Assembly (NCBI RefSeq): GCF_012910805.1
Contig: NZ_WTVK01000036.1
Location: 1 to 57,739 of the forward strand
Direction of reading: 5' to 3'
From: Aromatoleum evansii
Lineage (GTDB): Bacteria; Pseudomonadota; Gammaproteobacteria; Burkholderiales; Rhodocyclaceae
Length of the DNA: 57,739 nt
The notes under the pieces are model-generated. The model was not told where the DNA came from. It searched no databases and saw nothing but the letters and a program-made list of their open reading frames with translations. Shown in pieces: positions 44,229 to 55,518 of the stretch. The stretch's first letter is position 1. Each line of letters opens with the position of its first letter. A program made the position numbers and the translations under genes.

Positions 44229-46108
44229 ATGCCCCCGCGCCCACGTCTCCACGTCGCCGCCCGTCTCGCGCTGGTCGCCCTGTGCATGCTGCTGGCGGGC
44301 GTCGCCGTCCATCACTTCAGCGCCCGCGCCGGCCTCGCCGCGCTGCGTGCCGACACGCGCCACGACCTCGATCTGTTGGCGACAGCGGTCGACGGGTCCG
44401 TCACGCGCTACGAACATCTGCCCAGCGCGGTCGCGCTGAGCAGCGAGGTCCTCCACCTGCTGCGCGCAGCAGAGCTGGAGCGCGAAACGCTTCAGCCCGC
44501 CGCCAACCACTACCTCGAACGGCTGAACAGCTTCTTCGGCGGCCTGGCGATCTTCGTCCTCGATACCGACGGCACGGTGGTCGCGTCCAGCGACTGGATC
44601 TACTCCGACAACCTGCTCGGGCAGAACCAGAAGCTGCGCTCCTACTTCCAGGCCGCCGTGCGCGGCGCGCCGGACCGCTACTACGCGATCGACGAGACGC
44701 GCAACGAGGCCGGCTACTTCTTCGCCCACCCGATCCGCGACGAAGGCCAGGACTGGCGCGTCGTCGGCGTCGCGGTGGTGAAGATCGGCCTCGCCGAGCT
44801 CGAACGCCGCTGGATGCCGCGGAACGAACCGGTGTTGCTGGCCGATGCCAACGGCGTCGTGATCGTCGCGTCCGTGCCGGACTGGAAATACACCGCGCTG
44901 CGTCCGCTGAGCGGCGAAGTGGCCGCCGAGATCGGTGCGACCCGTCGCTTCGCCGACAACGTGATCCGGCCCTTTCCGGTGGTGCTCGGCCCACCGGGCT
45001 CGGGCGATACGACGCTCGTTTCCTTCCCCGAAGCGCCGACGCTGGCCGGTGACCGTCGCCTGCCGGCGCACGAATTCCTCGTTGAGACGCGCCTGCTGCC
45101 GGGAACCGGCTGGCAGCTCGTGACCTTCGCGGACCTGCGCGCGCGACGTGCCGACGCCCTCACCGACGCCGCGCTCGGCGCTGCCGCGACCGGCTGCGTG
45201 CTGCTGCTTGGGCTCTTCCTGCAACAGCGCCGGCGCACGCTGAAGAGCCGTGCCGAAGCACAGGCCCTGCTGCAGAAGGCCAACGCCGAACTGGAGCAGA
45301 AGGTGAGCCTGCGCACCGCCGACCTCACCGCCGCGAACGAACGCCTGCGCGCCGAGGTCACCGAACGCCAGCGCGCGGAGCAGACACTGCGCGCCGCGCA
45401 GGACGAACTCGTGCAGGCGGCCAAGCTCGCGGTGCTGGGCCAGCTCGCGACCGGCATCACGCATGAGCTCACCCAGCCGCTGGGGGCGCTGCGCACGCTG
45501 GGCGGCAACGCGATCGAGTTCATGCGCCGCGGCGACCAGGCGACCGCACAGGGCAACCTTGAAATCATGGCGACGCTTGTCGATCGCATGGGCGAGATCA
45601 TCGACCCGCTCAAGACCTACGCGCGCAAGTCGCCCGCCCGTCCCGCATCGGTAGACGTCGCGCACGCGCTGCGCAGCGCGCTGTTCCTCCTCGACCAGAA
45701 GCTGCGCCGCGCCGGCGTCGCCGTCGACAACCGCTGCGAGCCGGGCAGGGCGCTCGCGTGGTGCGACCAGAACCGCCTGGAGCAGGTGCTGGTGAACCTC
45801 ATCGGCAACGCGGTCGACGCGATGAGCGAAAGCCGGGTGCGCACGCTGCGCATCGAGGCCGACGCTGCGCCTTCCGGGAGGCTCCTCGTGCGCGTCATCG
45901 ACAGCGGGCCCGGGCTGTCGGATGATGCACTCGCTCACATCTTCGAACCCTTCTTCACGACCAAGCCGGCCGGCGTCGGCCTCGGGCTGGGCCTCGCGAT
46001 CTCGCAGGACATCGTCCGCGACTTCGGCGGCGACCTCTCGGCCGCGAACCACCCCGAAGGCGGCGCCGTCTTCACGCTCGATCTGCCGACGGCCGGAGAA
46101 CACCAGGC

Positions 46109-46112
<4 letters not shown>
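44229..46112 (+). CDS. aauS: AauS/DctB-type sensor histidine kinase
   Basis: A 627-residue kinase with an N-terminal membrane helix (about 10-30), a periplasmic PAS-like sensor region to about residue 305 (LAIFVLDTDGTVVASSDW, DRYYAIDETRNEAGYFFAHPI), and a second helix at about 312-330. A coiled coil (about 335-385) precedes the H-box GITHELTQPLGALR and the ATPase domain with NLIGNAVDAM, DSGPGLSD and GLGLGLAISQDIV. DctB, AauS and GltS-type kinases share this plan. Proximity to the glutamate transporter and the TTCGG sites favour AauS. It overlaps the regulator gene by ATGA. Confidence 0.85.
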
Positions 46113-47467
<1,355 letters not shown>

Positions 47468-47479
47468 CCGGTCCGGGCC

Positions 47480-47551
47480 TGTGGGAGCGGCTTCAGCCGC
47501 GAATGGGCGGTGCCACCTGCGGCAACGCCATTTCGCGGCTGAAGCTCCCAC
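47480..47551. repeat. REPIN-like inverted pair of REP sequences
   Basis: GTGGGAGCGGCTTCAGCCGC begins at 47481 and an inverted, near-identical copy lacking three bases lies at 47532-47551, separated by about 28 bp. This is the layout of REPINs, dispersed palindromic repeats mobilised by RAYT-type transposases. It lies between the regulator and the aldehyde dehydrogenase gene. No RAYT gene is in the window. Confidence 0.75.
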
Positions 47552-47651
47552 GTGGAGCCCCCTCTAAGACTGCGACGAGCCATGCGGCCATCGGCACCTG
47601 GATCGTTCAGCGGCTAGAATCGGCGGGTTCCCTTACCCCGAGGACAGCCCC

Positions 47652-49082
47652 ATGACCATCCTGCGCGACAAGCTCTACATCGGCGGCCGCTGGGTCGCCC
47701 CGGCCGGCTCCGGCCTCATCGACGTCATCGACCCGAGCGACGCCTCGGTCTATGCCCGCATCCCGGAAGGCGCGCCCGCCGATGCGGAAGCCGCCATCGC
47801 AGCTGCACATGCGGCCTTCGATGCATGGTCCCGCCTGCCGGCCGTCGAGCGCGCCGACTACGTCGAGCGTGTCGCGACCGGACTCGAGGCCCGCCGTGAC
47901 GAGCTCGCCGCCGCGATCGCGCATGAAGTCGGCATGCCGCTGAAGATGGCTGGGCGCTTCCAGGTCGCCGGGCCGGTCGGCAGCTGGAAGCACTACGCGA
48001 AGCTCGCGCGCGAGTTCCAGTGGGAAGGGCGCGTCGGCAACTCGCTCGTCGTGCGCGAGCCGATCGGCGTCGTCGGCGCGATCACGCCGTGGAATTTCCC
48101 GCTCAACCAGATCTCGCTGAAGGTCGCGCCCGCGCTCGCCGCCGGCTGCACGGTCGTGCTGAAACCCTCCGAGGTCGCGCCGATCAACGCCTTCATCCTC
48201 GCCGATGTCATCGCCGAAGCGGGCCTGCCGGCGGGCGTGTTCAACCTCGTGACTGGCTACGGCCCGGTCGTCGGCGAAGTGCTCGCGTCCGATCCGCGCG
48301 TCGACATGGTGTCCTTCACCGGCTCGACGCGTGCCGGCCGCCGCGTCGCCGAACGCGCCGCGGCAACCGTCAAGAAGGTCGCGCTCGAACTCGGCGGCAA
48401 GTCCGCCGCCGTGATCCTCGATGACGCCGACCTTGCCGCCGCCGTGAAGGGCACGGTCTCGAACTGCCTGCTGAACTCGGGCCAGACCTGCTCAGCACAC
48501 ACCCGCATGCTCGTGCCGCGCGCGAAGCTGCAACAGGCCGCCGAACTCGCCGCCGCCGCGGCTTCGGCGTTCAAGGTCGGTCCGGCCTTCGCCGAGGACA
48601 GCAAGCTCGGCCCCCTCGTCTCCGACGTGCAGCGCGAGCGCGTGGTCGGCTACATCCGCCGCGGCGTCGAAGAAGGCGCGAAGCTCGTCGCCGGCGGCCC
48701 GGACGCAGCACCCGCCGGGAACGGCTTCTTCGTCGCCCCAACGGTGCTCGTCGTCGAGGACCGCAAGGCCACCGTCGCGCAGGAGGAGATCTTCGGACCC
48801 GTGCTAGTGATCCTGCCCCATGACGGCGACGAGGATGCGATCGCGCTTGCGAACGACTCCATCTACGGTCTGGGCGGAGGCGTGTGGGCGGGCAGCGAAG
48901 AACATGCACTCGCCGTCGCGCGGCGCATTCGCAGCGGCCAGATCGACATCAACGGCGCGCCCTGGAATCCCCGTGCGCCCTTCGGCGGCTTCCGTCAGTC
49001 CGGCCTCGGGCGCGAGAACGGCGTCTATGGCCTGGAAGAGTTCCTCGAATACAAGGCGATCCAGCTGCCGCCGAAGGCCTGA
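47652..49082 (+). CDS. NAD(P)-dependent aldehyde dehydrogenase
   Basis: A 476-residue aldehyde dehydrogenase of standard length. Cofactor and catalytic motifs are [28 protein letters not shown], the general base Glu in [16 protein letters not shown] and the nucleophile Cys in [11 protein letters not shown]. The C-terminal [15 protein letters not shown] is the standard ending. It is a single gene flanked by the REPIN and a convergent cupredoxin gene. The substrate aldehyde is not predictable. Confidence 0.93.
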   Translation: MTILRDKLYIGGRWVAPAGSGLIDVIDPSDASVYARIPEGAPADAEAAIAAAHAAFDAWSRLPAVERADYVERVATGLEARRDELAAAIAHEVGMPLKMAGRFQVAGPVGSWKHYAKLAREFQWEGRVGNSLVVREPIGVVGAITPWNFPLNQISLKVAPALAAGCTVVLKPSEVAPINAFILADVIAEAGLPAGVFNLVTGYGPVVGEVLASDPRVDMVSFTGSTRAGRRVAERAAATVKKVALELGGKSAAVILDDADLAAAVKGTVSNCLLNSGQTCSAHTRMLVPRAKLQQAAELAAAAASAFKVGPAFAEDSKLGPLVSDVQRERVVGYIRRGVEEGAKLVAGGPDAAPAGNGFFVAPTVLVVEDRKATVAQEEIFGPVLVILPHDGDEDAIALANDSIYGLGGGVWAGSEEHALAVARRIRSGQIDINGAPWNPRAPFGGFRQSGLGRENGVYGLEEFLEYKAIQLPPKA

Positions 49083-49098
49083 CGCGCTCGCGGCGCCC

Positions 49099-49809
49099 TC
49101 AGTAGCCGCCGCGTCCGGGAGTCGGGGCGCGGCGGGCGCGGAAGTCGGGCGTCAGCCCTATCGTGGCGGCGACATCCGCCGCGCCCGTCGCCGGCACCGC
49201 AAGCTGCCGGGCGGTTGCCTGCTCGCTGCCTTCCAGCCGGGGATGCCAGACGCGCAAGCTGTAGTCCCCTCCCGGTAGTCCGCCGAGCGTCGCCTTGCCG
49301 TCGGCGCCCGTCTTCGCGAAATGGGGACTTTCGGACACGTAGATGTAGCCGACCATCCAGTCGTGGATGTTGCATCCGAGGATCACGACACCGGGCTTGT
49401 CGAAGAGCACGGGCGATGCGGATGTGCCGCTGTAGAGCGGCAGTTCGAACGCCTTCGCGGGCGAGAACGAATAGACGTGATGCCGGATGTTGTCGTTGTT
49501 CGGGAAGGTGACCCGCGTGCCGACCTGAATGGGGAGCACGTAGGGGACGAATTCCTTGTTGCGCTGGTCTTCTTCCGCTGTGCCGGGCGGGATGGCGGCG
49601 CCCGCCGCTCCGCCGGCCGGCACCGCGACCACCACCGCGTCGGCAACGGGCTTGCCATCGCGGTCGCGCACCGCGGCACGGATATCCCCGGCGAGCGCGG
49701 ACGCCGCCGGCAGCGCCAGCGCGCACGCCATCAGGACGCTGCAGGCCGCGTGCGTCGCAAGGTGGCCGCGGACTCGGGCAGGAATTCCGGATCGTGTCTT
49801 CATCGCCAT
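49099..49809 (-). CDS. Periplasmic cupredoxin-like (methylamine-utilisation-type) protein
   Basis: A 236-residue exported protein with signal peptide ending near residue 41 (SALA). After a short carboxypeptidase-regulatory-like strand region, a cupredoxin-like fold shows VTFPNNDNIRHHVYSFSPAKAFE and GVVILGCNIHDWMVGYIYV, giving His-His, Cys and His as possible copper ligands. The C-terminus is a beta-rich GDYSLRVWHPRLEG domain. Its ATG overlaps the barrel gene stop by one base, so it is made with the barrel protein and the c-di-GMP enzyme upstream. Confidence 0.82.
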   Translation of the reverse strand: MAMKTRSGIPARVRGHLATHAACSVLMACALALPAASALAGDIRAAVRDRDGKPVADAVVVAVPAGGAAGAAIPPGTAEEDQRNKEFVPYVLPIQVGTRVTFPNNDNIRHHVYSFSPAKAFELPLYSGTSASPVLFDKPGVVILGCNIHDWMVGYIYVSESPHFAKTGADGKATLGGLPGGDYSLRVWHPRLEGSEQATARQLAVPATGAADVAATIGLTPDFRARRAPTPGRGGY

Positions 49810-50681
49810 CAGAACCCGTACAGGTAGGTCGCGCGGAACAGGTTTCCGCTGTATTCGATGCCGCCGTCGGCGCGACTGTCGCGGTATTCGTAGCCCAGGC
49901 TGACCGAGCCCTGGCGGCCCACCTCGCGGCTCAGGCCGATGCTGAACACCTGCGTGCGTGCCGGCATCGTATATGCATAGGTATTGTCGCCGAACACCGG
50001 GTCGGGCGCGATCGCGCTCGACGCCAGGAAAATCGGCAGGTTGCGCTGCGTCGTCGACACGATGTCGCCACGATGCCAGGCGTAGCCGACCGACACGAGA
50101 TAGCGTGGCGCGTACGCAAAGTCGGCGCCGATCCCCGCGCTGCGGCTGCTCAAATCGAAGACGTTGGCGCGGATGAAGGGCACCACGCGCGCGGGCACGT
50201 CGTCCGATTCGCGCCGCTCCGTGCGCACGAACGCCCGCAGCGCGAGGCGATCCGACACGCGCTTGCTCGCCTCGGCTTCGGCCGCATACAGCCATCCGTC
50301 CCGCAGGCGGTTGTCGTACTCCAGCCGCGCCGCCGAGCCGGTCAGCGCGAACTGCGGCACATAGGGGCCCAGTCCGAACCGGTGGCGGTAGCCCAACGCG
50401 AGGCCGGCATTGATGTTGTCGAGGCCGTCGTAGTGACGATACTTCGTGCCCGCCAGTGTGCCCTTCAACGACAGGCTGTCGTGGTCGGTGAGCTGGAAGC
50501 GCGGACCGCCCGAGGTCGAAAGCGAGAGCGACAGGTCGCCCTTGATGTCCCGCCCGAGCTGCGCACGCGTGAGGTTGTCGTCATACACCAGCTCGACGCC
50601 GACCTCGTCGAGCGCTGCCGCCGACGCCTGGGCTGCGCACAGGACCACTGCGAGGCAGGCAAGCCTCCCATCGATCTTCAT
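49809..50681 (-). CDS. Predicted outer-membrane beta-barrel protein
   Basis: A 290-residue protein with a clear signal peptide ending near residue 22 (AQASA) and alternating amphipathic strands throughout. Examples are VGVELVYDDNLTRAQ, HDSLSLKGTLAGTKYRH and GSVSLGYEYRDSRADGG. It ends in RATYLYGF, a terminal phenylalanine as in barrels inserted by the Bam machinery. It begins one base after the GGDEF-EAL stop. No porin family is recognised; the copper-protein neighbour suggests a role in metal or redox sensing or transport (inference). Confidence 0.78.
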   Translation of the reverse strand: MKIDGRLACLAVVLCAAQASAAALDEVGVELVYDDNLTRAQLGRDIKGDLSLSLSTSGGPRFQLTDHDSLSLKGTLAGTKYRHYDGLDNINAGLALGYRHRFGLGPYVPQFALTGSAARLEYDNRLRDGWLYAAEAEASKRVSDRLALRAFVRTERRESDDVPARVVPFIRANVFDLSSRSAGIGADFAYAPRYLVSVGYAWHRGDIVSTTQRNLPIFLASSAIAPDPVFGDNTYAYTMPARTQVFSIGLSREVGRQGSVSLGYEYRDSRADGGIEYSGNLFRATYLYGF

Positions 50682-50682
50682 G

Positions 50683-53175
50683 TCATGTCTCCTTCGTCGT
50701 CATGCTGCGCTGCACCCCAGCGCCAGCGAGCCAGGGTTCGAGCGACTCGGCCGGCAGCGGCCTGCAGATGTGATAGCCCTGCAGGTAATCGCAACCCATT
50801 TTGTACAGCAAGCCGCGCACCTCCTCCGTCTCTACGCCCTCGGCAACGACGCTCAGCCCCATGTTGTGGGCGAGGTCGATCACCGAGCGCACGATCGTCA
50901 TGTCGTCCGGATCGCTCGCCATGTCCATGACGAAGCTCTTGTCGATCTTCAGCTCGGCCACCGGCAGTCGTTTCAATTGCGAGAGGGAGGAATAGCCCGT
51001 GCCGAAGTCGTCGATCGACATTCTGAATCCCATTTCGTGCAAGCGCGTCACGGTCTCGAGCGCGCGTACCGGGTCATCGACGATCGCGCTTTCGGTGATT
51101 TCCAGCAGGAACCATTGAGGTGCCGCCCCATGGCGCGCCAGCAGCTCGCCGAAACGCTGCGGCAGCTCGTGGCCGAGCAGGTCGCGCGCCGAAAGGTTGA
51201 TCGAAACATCGATCGCCAGCCCCGCCGATCGCCAGCGCGCGCATTGCTCGAAGGCGCGATCGGTGACCCACTGGGTGATCTCGCGGATACTGCCGGTCTG
51301 TTCCGCGAAGGGGATGAACTGGTCGGGCGGCACGAAACCGCGCACCGGGTGCTGCCAGCGCACCAGCGCCTCCACGCCGGTGATTGCTTCGCCGGCGAGA
51401 TCGAGGCGCGGCTGGTAATACAGCACGAACTGGTTTTCCTCGACAGCCTGGCGCAACTCCCCGGTGAGCGATAGCCGGCCCTGGTTAATCGCTTCCGCGT
51501 CGAAGCCGACGTCGTAGACCGCGCAGCCCATGCGCTTGCGCTTCGCCACATACATCGCCGCATCGGCCCGGCTCATCAGCACCACGGGGTCGTCGCCATG
51601 TTCGGGGAAGGTCGCGATACCGATGCTGCCGCCCACATCGAGCTGCCGGCCCTCCACTACGACCGGGGCCTCGAAGGCCTGAAGGATCCGCCGCGCCGTT
51701 GCCTCCGCCATCGCCTCGCTGGCGGTCGGCAGCAACACGGCGAACTCGTCGCCGCCCAGGCGGGCGGGCGTATCCGAAGCACGCACGAGAACCGTGCGCA
51801 GGCGTTCGGCGACTTCACACAGCAGACGATCGCCGACGTGATGGCCTAGCGTGTCGTTCACCTCCTTGAACCGGTTCAGGTCGATGAGCAGCACGCTCAC
51901 CGGTTGCCCGAGCCGGCGGGCGAGGCCGATCGCCTGTTGCAGGCGCTCATTGAACAGCGCGCGGTTGGGCAGGCCGGTCAGCGCATCCTGCAGGGCCATC
52001 GACTTGATCTGCTGCTCGCGTGCAGCAATCGCAAGGCGCATGCGGTTGAAGCTCGCGGCCAGCTCGCCCAGCTCGTCGGAGCGGGTCGCCGGCGGCCCCT
52101 GGTCGTATTCGCCGCGTTCCATCCGGCGAGCGAATTCGGCCAGCGCCGACACCGGCCGCGAAATGCTGCGCGCAATCAGCAGGCTGCCCGCCACCGTCGC
52201 GCACAAGCTGAAGGCTGCGAGCGCAATCAGGACCACGCGCAGCCCGTCGAAGCGCGCGATCGCGTCGCGCAATGAGCGCTGCAGGACGGCAACGACGGCG
52301 GCGTCCGCCTCGCGGCCGAGGACCGAACCCGACAGCAGGAATTCGGCGCCGAGGAGGTCGGGAGCAATCGGCGGAGCGGCGGTTCCGGCCGGGCGCCCCA
52401 AGGCTTCGAGGAGAGCGCTGGACGCCTGCGACGGAAGGGTCGTCGCGGCAACACTCCACCCGCGCTCGCGCGCCCAGGTCGCGAAAGAGACGTCCAGCCC
52501 CGTGAGCAGGCCGAGATCCTGAGCGAGCTTGTTGTCGACGCTGAATGCCACCATCACCCACGCGACCGGAACAGGCGCCAGCACCGGCACGACGACGAGC
52601 TGGAAGGGCACGTCCCCGATCAGCGCGATCGTGGATGCAGCCCCCCTGCGTTCGGCATCCGCGACCAGGTGCGGAAACGGAAACAGCTGCCGTTCTGCGA
52701 CACTCCCCTGTGCCGTGGTTTCCCCAATCACTCGACGGTCGAGTCCGATCAGCATCATTTTCGCAGCGCCAATGCGCGCGCCGTGATTGTTCAGTGCCGA
52801 CACGATGGTCGCATGGTCGCTGCTCATCAGCGCCTGACGCAGACCGAAGTCCGAGGCCAGCACGCTCGCGGCCGTCGTCAACTGCTGGGTGCGATCCTCC
52901 ATCACCCGCACGAAGATCCGCCGTCCGATATCGACTTCCTTGCGCACCGATTCCCGCGCGTTCTCCGACACTGCCCAATTCAGCGCAAGCAGGGTCACGA
53001 GCTGGATCGCCACCAGCAGCAACGCGACGAAGACAATGACCTGATGCGCGACAAAGCGCGTCATGCTCACGCGGCCGGCGAACAGCCCGCGAACAGCCTT
53101 CCGCGCAGCGCATAGGAGGTGGGCGAGGCGCTGGGCGATGCACGACGGAGAGGAGCAGGGCAGGTGTGCAGCCAT
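50683..53175 (-). CDS. Membrane GGDEF-EAL cyclic-di-GMP enzyme with periplasmic sensor and HAMP
   Basis: An 830-residue protein; an alternative ATG at 53064 would remove 37 residues. A first helix (about 42-68) leads to a periplasmic sensor (about 70-310), with a second helix near 315-337. A HAMP domain (ARSISRPVSALAEFARRMERGEYDQ) precedes the GGDEF domain with intact GGDEF at 474-478 and an EAL domain with EAL at 602-604 plus IDDFGTGYSSL. Both catalytic signatures are intact, so it could make or degrade c-di-GMP. It heads a three-gene operon with barrel and cupredoxin, which may feed copper or redox information to its sensor. Confidence 0.9.
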   Translation of the reverse strand: MAAHLPCSSPSCIAQRLAHLLCAARKAVRGLFAGRVSMTRFVAHQVIVFVALLLVAIQLVTLLALNWAVSENARESVRKEVDIGRRIFVRVMEDRTQQLTTAASVLASDFGLRQALMSSDHATIVSALNNHGARIGAAKMMLIGLDRRVIGETTAQGSVAERQLFPFPHLVADAERRGAASTIALIGDVPFQLVVVPVLAPVPVAWVMVAFSVDNKLAQDLGLLTGLDVSFATWARERGWSVAATTLPSQASSALLEALGRPAGTAAPPIAPDLLGAEFLLSGSVLGREADAAVVAVLQRSLRDAIARFDGLRVVLIALAAFSLCATVAGSLLIARSISRPVSALAEFARRMERGEYDQGPPATRSDELGELAASFNRMRLAIAAREQQIKSMALQDALTGLPNRALFNERLQQAIGLARRLGQPVSVLLIDLNRFKEVNDTLGHHVGDRLLCEVAERLRTVLVRASDTPARLGGDEFAVLLPTASEAMAEATARRILQAFEAPVVVEGRQLDVGGSIGIATFPEHGDDPVVLMSRADAAMYVAKRKRMGCAVYDVGFDAEAINQGRLSLTGELRQAVEENQFVLYYQPRLDLAGEAITGVEALVRWQHPVRGFVPPDQFIPFAEQTGSIREITQWVTDRAFEQCARWRSAGLAIDVSINLSARDLLGHELPQRFGELLARHGAAPQWFLLEITESAIVDDPVRALETVTRLHEMGFRMSIDDFGTGYSSLSQLKRLPVAELKIDKSFVMDMASDPDDMTIVRSVIDLAHNMGLSVVAEGVETEEVRGLLYKMGCDYLQGYHICRPLPAESLEPWLAGAGVQRSMTTKET

Positions 53176-53493
53176 GAGAGTCAGCCGCCCCTTCCGCTCA
53201 GGAGCGGCGGCGCGGCGCGCTCGGCGACGGCGTTCGATGACATGTGCTGGCGCTCGTCCTGGGGGGCGCGGCCTGTGAAAGCCGAAGGAATGGGTGCGGG
53301 CGTCGCCGGCAGTTCAGCTACCGCGAACGCACCGCATCCGCTTCTCCCGTGTGCCTGGGAGTGCTGATCGGTTACCGATTCTTACGGCAAGGATACGAGA
53401 GATCTTTGACTTCTATCAATGCGGGCTGTTACGTACTTGTGCGGGCCGTTCGCGAGTCCCGCGGCGGGAAATTGTTCGACGGGCGTGTTCCGG
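53176..53493. other. 318-bp gap upstream of the GGDEF-EAL gene
   Basis: No supported gene. It contains ATCGGT-T-ACCGAT at 53367-53379, a perfect 13-bp palindrome that may be an operator, in a relatively AT-rich stretch 53360-53430. The GGDEF-EAL promoter must lie here, but no convincing -35/-10 pair on the minus strand was found. Confidence 0.3.
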
Positions 53494-54042
53494 CTACACC
53501 CAGCCCAGCGCGCCGACGGTCGCACCGACGACGATCATCCAGATCGGCGCAAGCCGCGTCTTGAGCGTTACCGCCATCGTCGCCACGATCAGCGCCAGCG
53601 CCCCGAGCCGGTGCTCCGGCGCCGCGATGAAGGGCAGGCTCAGCAGCCAGCCGGTGGCGAACACCAGCCCGACCGACACCGGGGCCAGCCCCGCAGTGAA
53701 GGCGCGCACGGCCGGCGCATCGCGGCGCTGTGCCCCCCAGCGGCTGACGCCCAGCGACAGCAGGGTGGACGGCAGCAGGATGCCGATCAGGGCAGCGGCG
53801 GCGCCGAGCACGCCCGCCACCTGGAAGCCCAGCACCGGCACGAACAGCACGTTCGGTCCCGGCGCCGCCTGCGCCAGCGCGATCGCAGTCGTGAATTCGG
53901 CGTCGTCTAGCCAGCCGCGGTCGGCCACGAGGAAGCGATGCATCTCGGGCGCCGTCGACATCGCGCCGCCGATCGACAGCAGCGACAGCATCAGGAAGCG
54001 CAGGAAGAGGTCCAGGAGGTCGCCCGGCGGAAGGTTCGTCAT
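53494..54042 (-). CDS. chrA: Chromate transporter, half-size subunit
   Basis: A 182-residue six-helix protein matching one half of ChrA: FLRFLMLSLLSIGGAMSTAPEM, then FTTAIALAQAAPGPNVLFVPVLGF. Short-chain CHR proteins work as pairs of opposite topology. Its ATG overlaps the stop of the partner gene upstream (ATGA). Chromate efflux is the described role; sulfate or other anion transport by such pairs is possible. Confidence 0.88.
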   Translation of the reverse strand: MTNLPPGDLLDLFLRFLMLSLLSIGGAMSTAPEMHRFLVADRGWLDDAEFTTAIALAQAAPGPNVLFVPVLGFQVAGVLGAAAALIGILLPSTLLSLGVSRWGAQRRDAPAVRAFTAGLAPVSVGLVFATGWLLSLPFIAAPEHRLGALALIVATMAVTLKTRLAPIWMIVVGATVGALGWV

Positions 54043-54629
54043 TGGCGGGCCCCTTCCTCGCGCGCGATGCACCAGCGTGCGACGCACCACCCGGTCGCGC
54101 CCAGTCCGAGCACCACCCACGCGAGCGGCGCGCGGAACACCGTTACCGCAACCAGCGTCGTCACCCCGAGCAGCGCACACAGCCAGGGGCCAAGCGCATT
54201 GCGGCGCAATGTGCCGAGCATCTTCAGCGCCATCGCGAGAATCAACCCGGCCGCGACGGCCCCCATCCCGCGCAGGGCGCCTGCCACGGCCGGGAAGCTC
54301 GCGAGCTCGTTGTAGCTCGCGGCCAGCGCGATCACCAGCACCAGCGGCGCGAACAGCATCCCGCTGATCGCGGCGAACGCGCCGCGCCAGCCGAAGAAGC
54401 GGTCGCCGAGCATGAGCGACAGATTGACGACGTTGGGGCCGGGCAGCAGTTGCGCCACCGAATAGGCATCGACGAACTCCTCCCGCGTCATCCAGCGCCG
54501 GCGGTCGACGAGCTCGCGCTGCGCGACGGCGAGCACTCCGCCGAAGCCCTGCAGCGCAAGCACGGTGAAGGCGACGAACAGATGGAGCGGCGAGCGCGGG
54601 CGGGGGTGGTCTGGCGCGGCGGATGTCAC
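54039..54629 (-). CDS. chrA: Chromate transporter, half-size subunit
   Basis: A 196-residue CHR-domain protein from GTG 54629; an in-frame ATG at 54740 would add 37 low-complexity residues. Core segments are LFVAFTVLALQGFGGVLAVAQRELVDRRRWMTREEFVDAYSVAQ and LLPGPNVVNLSLMLGDRFFGWRGA, with the PGPN motif expected of the family. It forms a pair with the overlapping downstream gene. Neither start has a clear ribosome-binding site, so the start is uncertain. Confidence 0.85.
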   Translation of the reverse strand: MTSAAPDHPRPRSPLHLFVAFTVLALQGFGGVLAVAQRELVDRRRWMTREEFVDAYSVAQLLPGPNVVNLSLMLGDRFFGWRGAFAAISGMLFAPLVLVIALAASYNELASFPAVAGALRGMGAVAAGLILAMALKMLGTLRRNALGPWLCALLGVTTLVAVTVFRAPLAWVVLGLGATGWCVARWCIAREEGARQ

Positions 54630-54976
54630 GGTGTTTGTTCTTGCTGTGGGCGCGGGCCGGAGATCGGCCGCGGTCGAACGCGAGAGCTTAGCGCAAAGGG
54701 GCAAATCCGGAGCGCTCTCCGGTAGCGACCTGGCCTCCATATATGTTTGCGCCGTCACGGCCGGGATATTTTTTCCGATTCCGTAGTCAACTCCATTGCC
54801 GGTGCCGTGGGGCCAAGGTTGCATGTCGTGCACGTCGCAGTCGCGAGAGCAGCCGGGAACATGCAGACGCGGCATGGTCCGCCTGCCGAAGCGGTTCTCC
54901 CCACGCGGCTCCGGCGACCGTCTCCCTCGGTTCCGCCGAACCAGGCGGCGGCGTCAAGCACAACAAATTTCCCGCG
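54630..54976. other. 347-bp divergent intergenic region
   Basis: No supported gene apart from a possible N-terminal extension of the chromate transporter up to 54740. A T6 run at 54769-54774 within an AT-rich stretch 54735-54790 probably holds a promoter. GGTTC-CGCC-GAACC at 54929-54942 is a small inverted repeat ahead of the cupredoxin gene. No -35/-10 pair was convincing. Confidence 0.3.
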
Positions 54977-55426
54977 ATGACCTGCGCACCACCCGCTTCC
55001 GCGTCCAGTCTGCGCATCCCGGCGTCGAACCCGCTCGTCCGCGCAGGACTAGCCCTGGTCCTCTCGTGGGCTGCGGCGCTCGCCGCACAGGCGCCTGGCG
55101 TGCAGGCGAGCGTTGACGCCCACGGCATACAGCGCGTGACCATCGTCGGCGGCAGCTATTTCTTCAGGCCCGCGCGGGTGACCGCCAAGGCCGGTCAGCC
55201 ACTGGACCTGACCGTCAGCATGGAAGAGGGGATCGTCCCCCATCGCTTCGTCCTCGAAGATCCTGGCGGCAAGCCGGTCGCCGACATCGAGCTTGCTGCG
55301 GCACCCAAGACTTTGCGGCTCGTGCTTGCGCCGGGCGACTATCCTTTCACCTGCCCGAACCGTCTGCTCATGTTCAAGAGCCACCGCGAGCGTGGCATGT
55401 CTGGAATGCTCGAGATCCGCGAGTAA
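54977..55426 (+). CDS. Exported cupredoxin-domain protein
   Basis: A 149-residue protein with an N-terminal signal (residues 1-45, twin hydrophobic stretch ending AALAAQA) and a plastocyanin-like domain. Copper-site residues appear in GIVPHRFVLED (His), YPFTCPNRLLMF (Cys) and SHRERGMSGMLEI (His, Met), in the order of type I or related sites. It may bind copper in the periplasm. The start ATG 54977 has no strong ribosome-binding site. It diverges from the chromate transporter pair. Confidence 0.8.
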   Translation: MTCAPPASASSLRIPASNPLVRAGLALVLSWAAALAAQAPGVQASVDAHGIQRVTIVGGSYFFRPARVTAKAGQPLDLTVSMEEGIVPHRFVLEDPGGKPVADIELAAAPKTLRLVLAPGDYPFTCPNRLLMFKSHRERGMSGMLEIRE

Positions 55427-55518
55427 ATCACGCATCGAAGCGGAAACCCGTCTTTGGTCGCGTCCTCTAAGTATGGTGGGAAGAGCAGATCCGAAAGACG
55501 AGCCTGGAGCCCCCTGTC

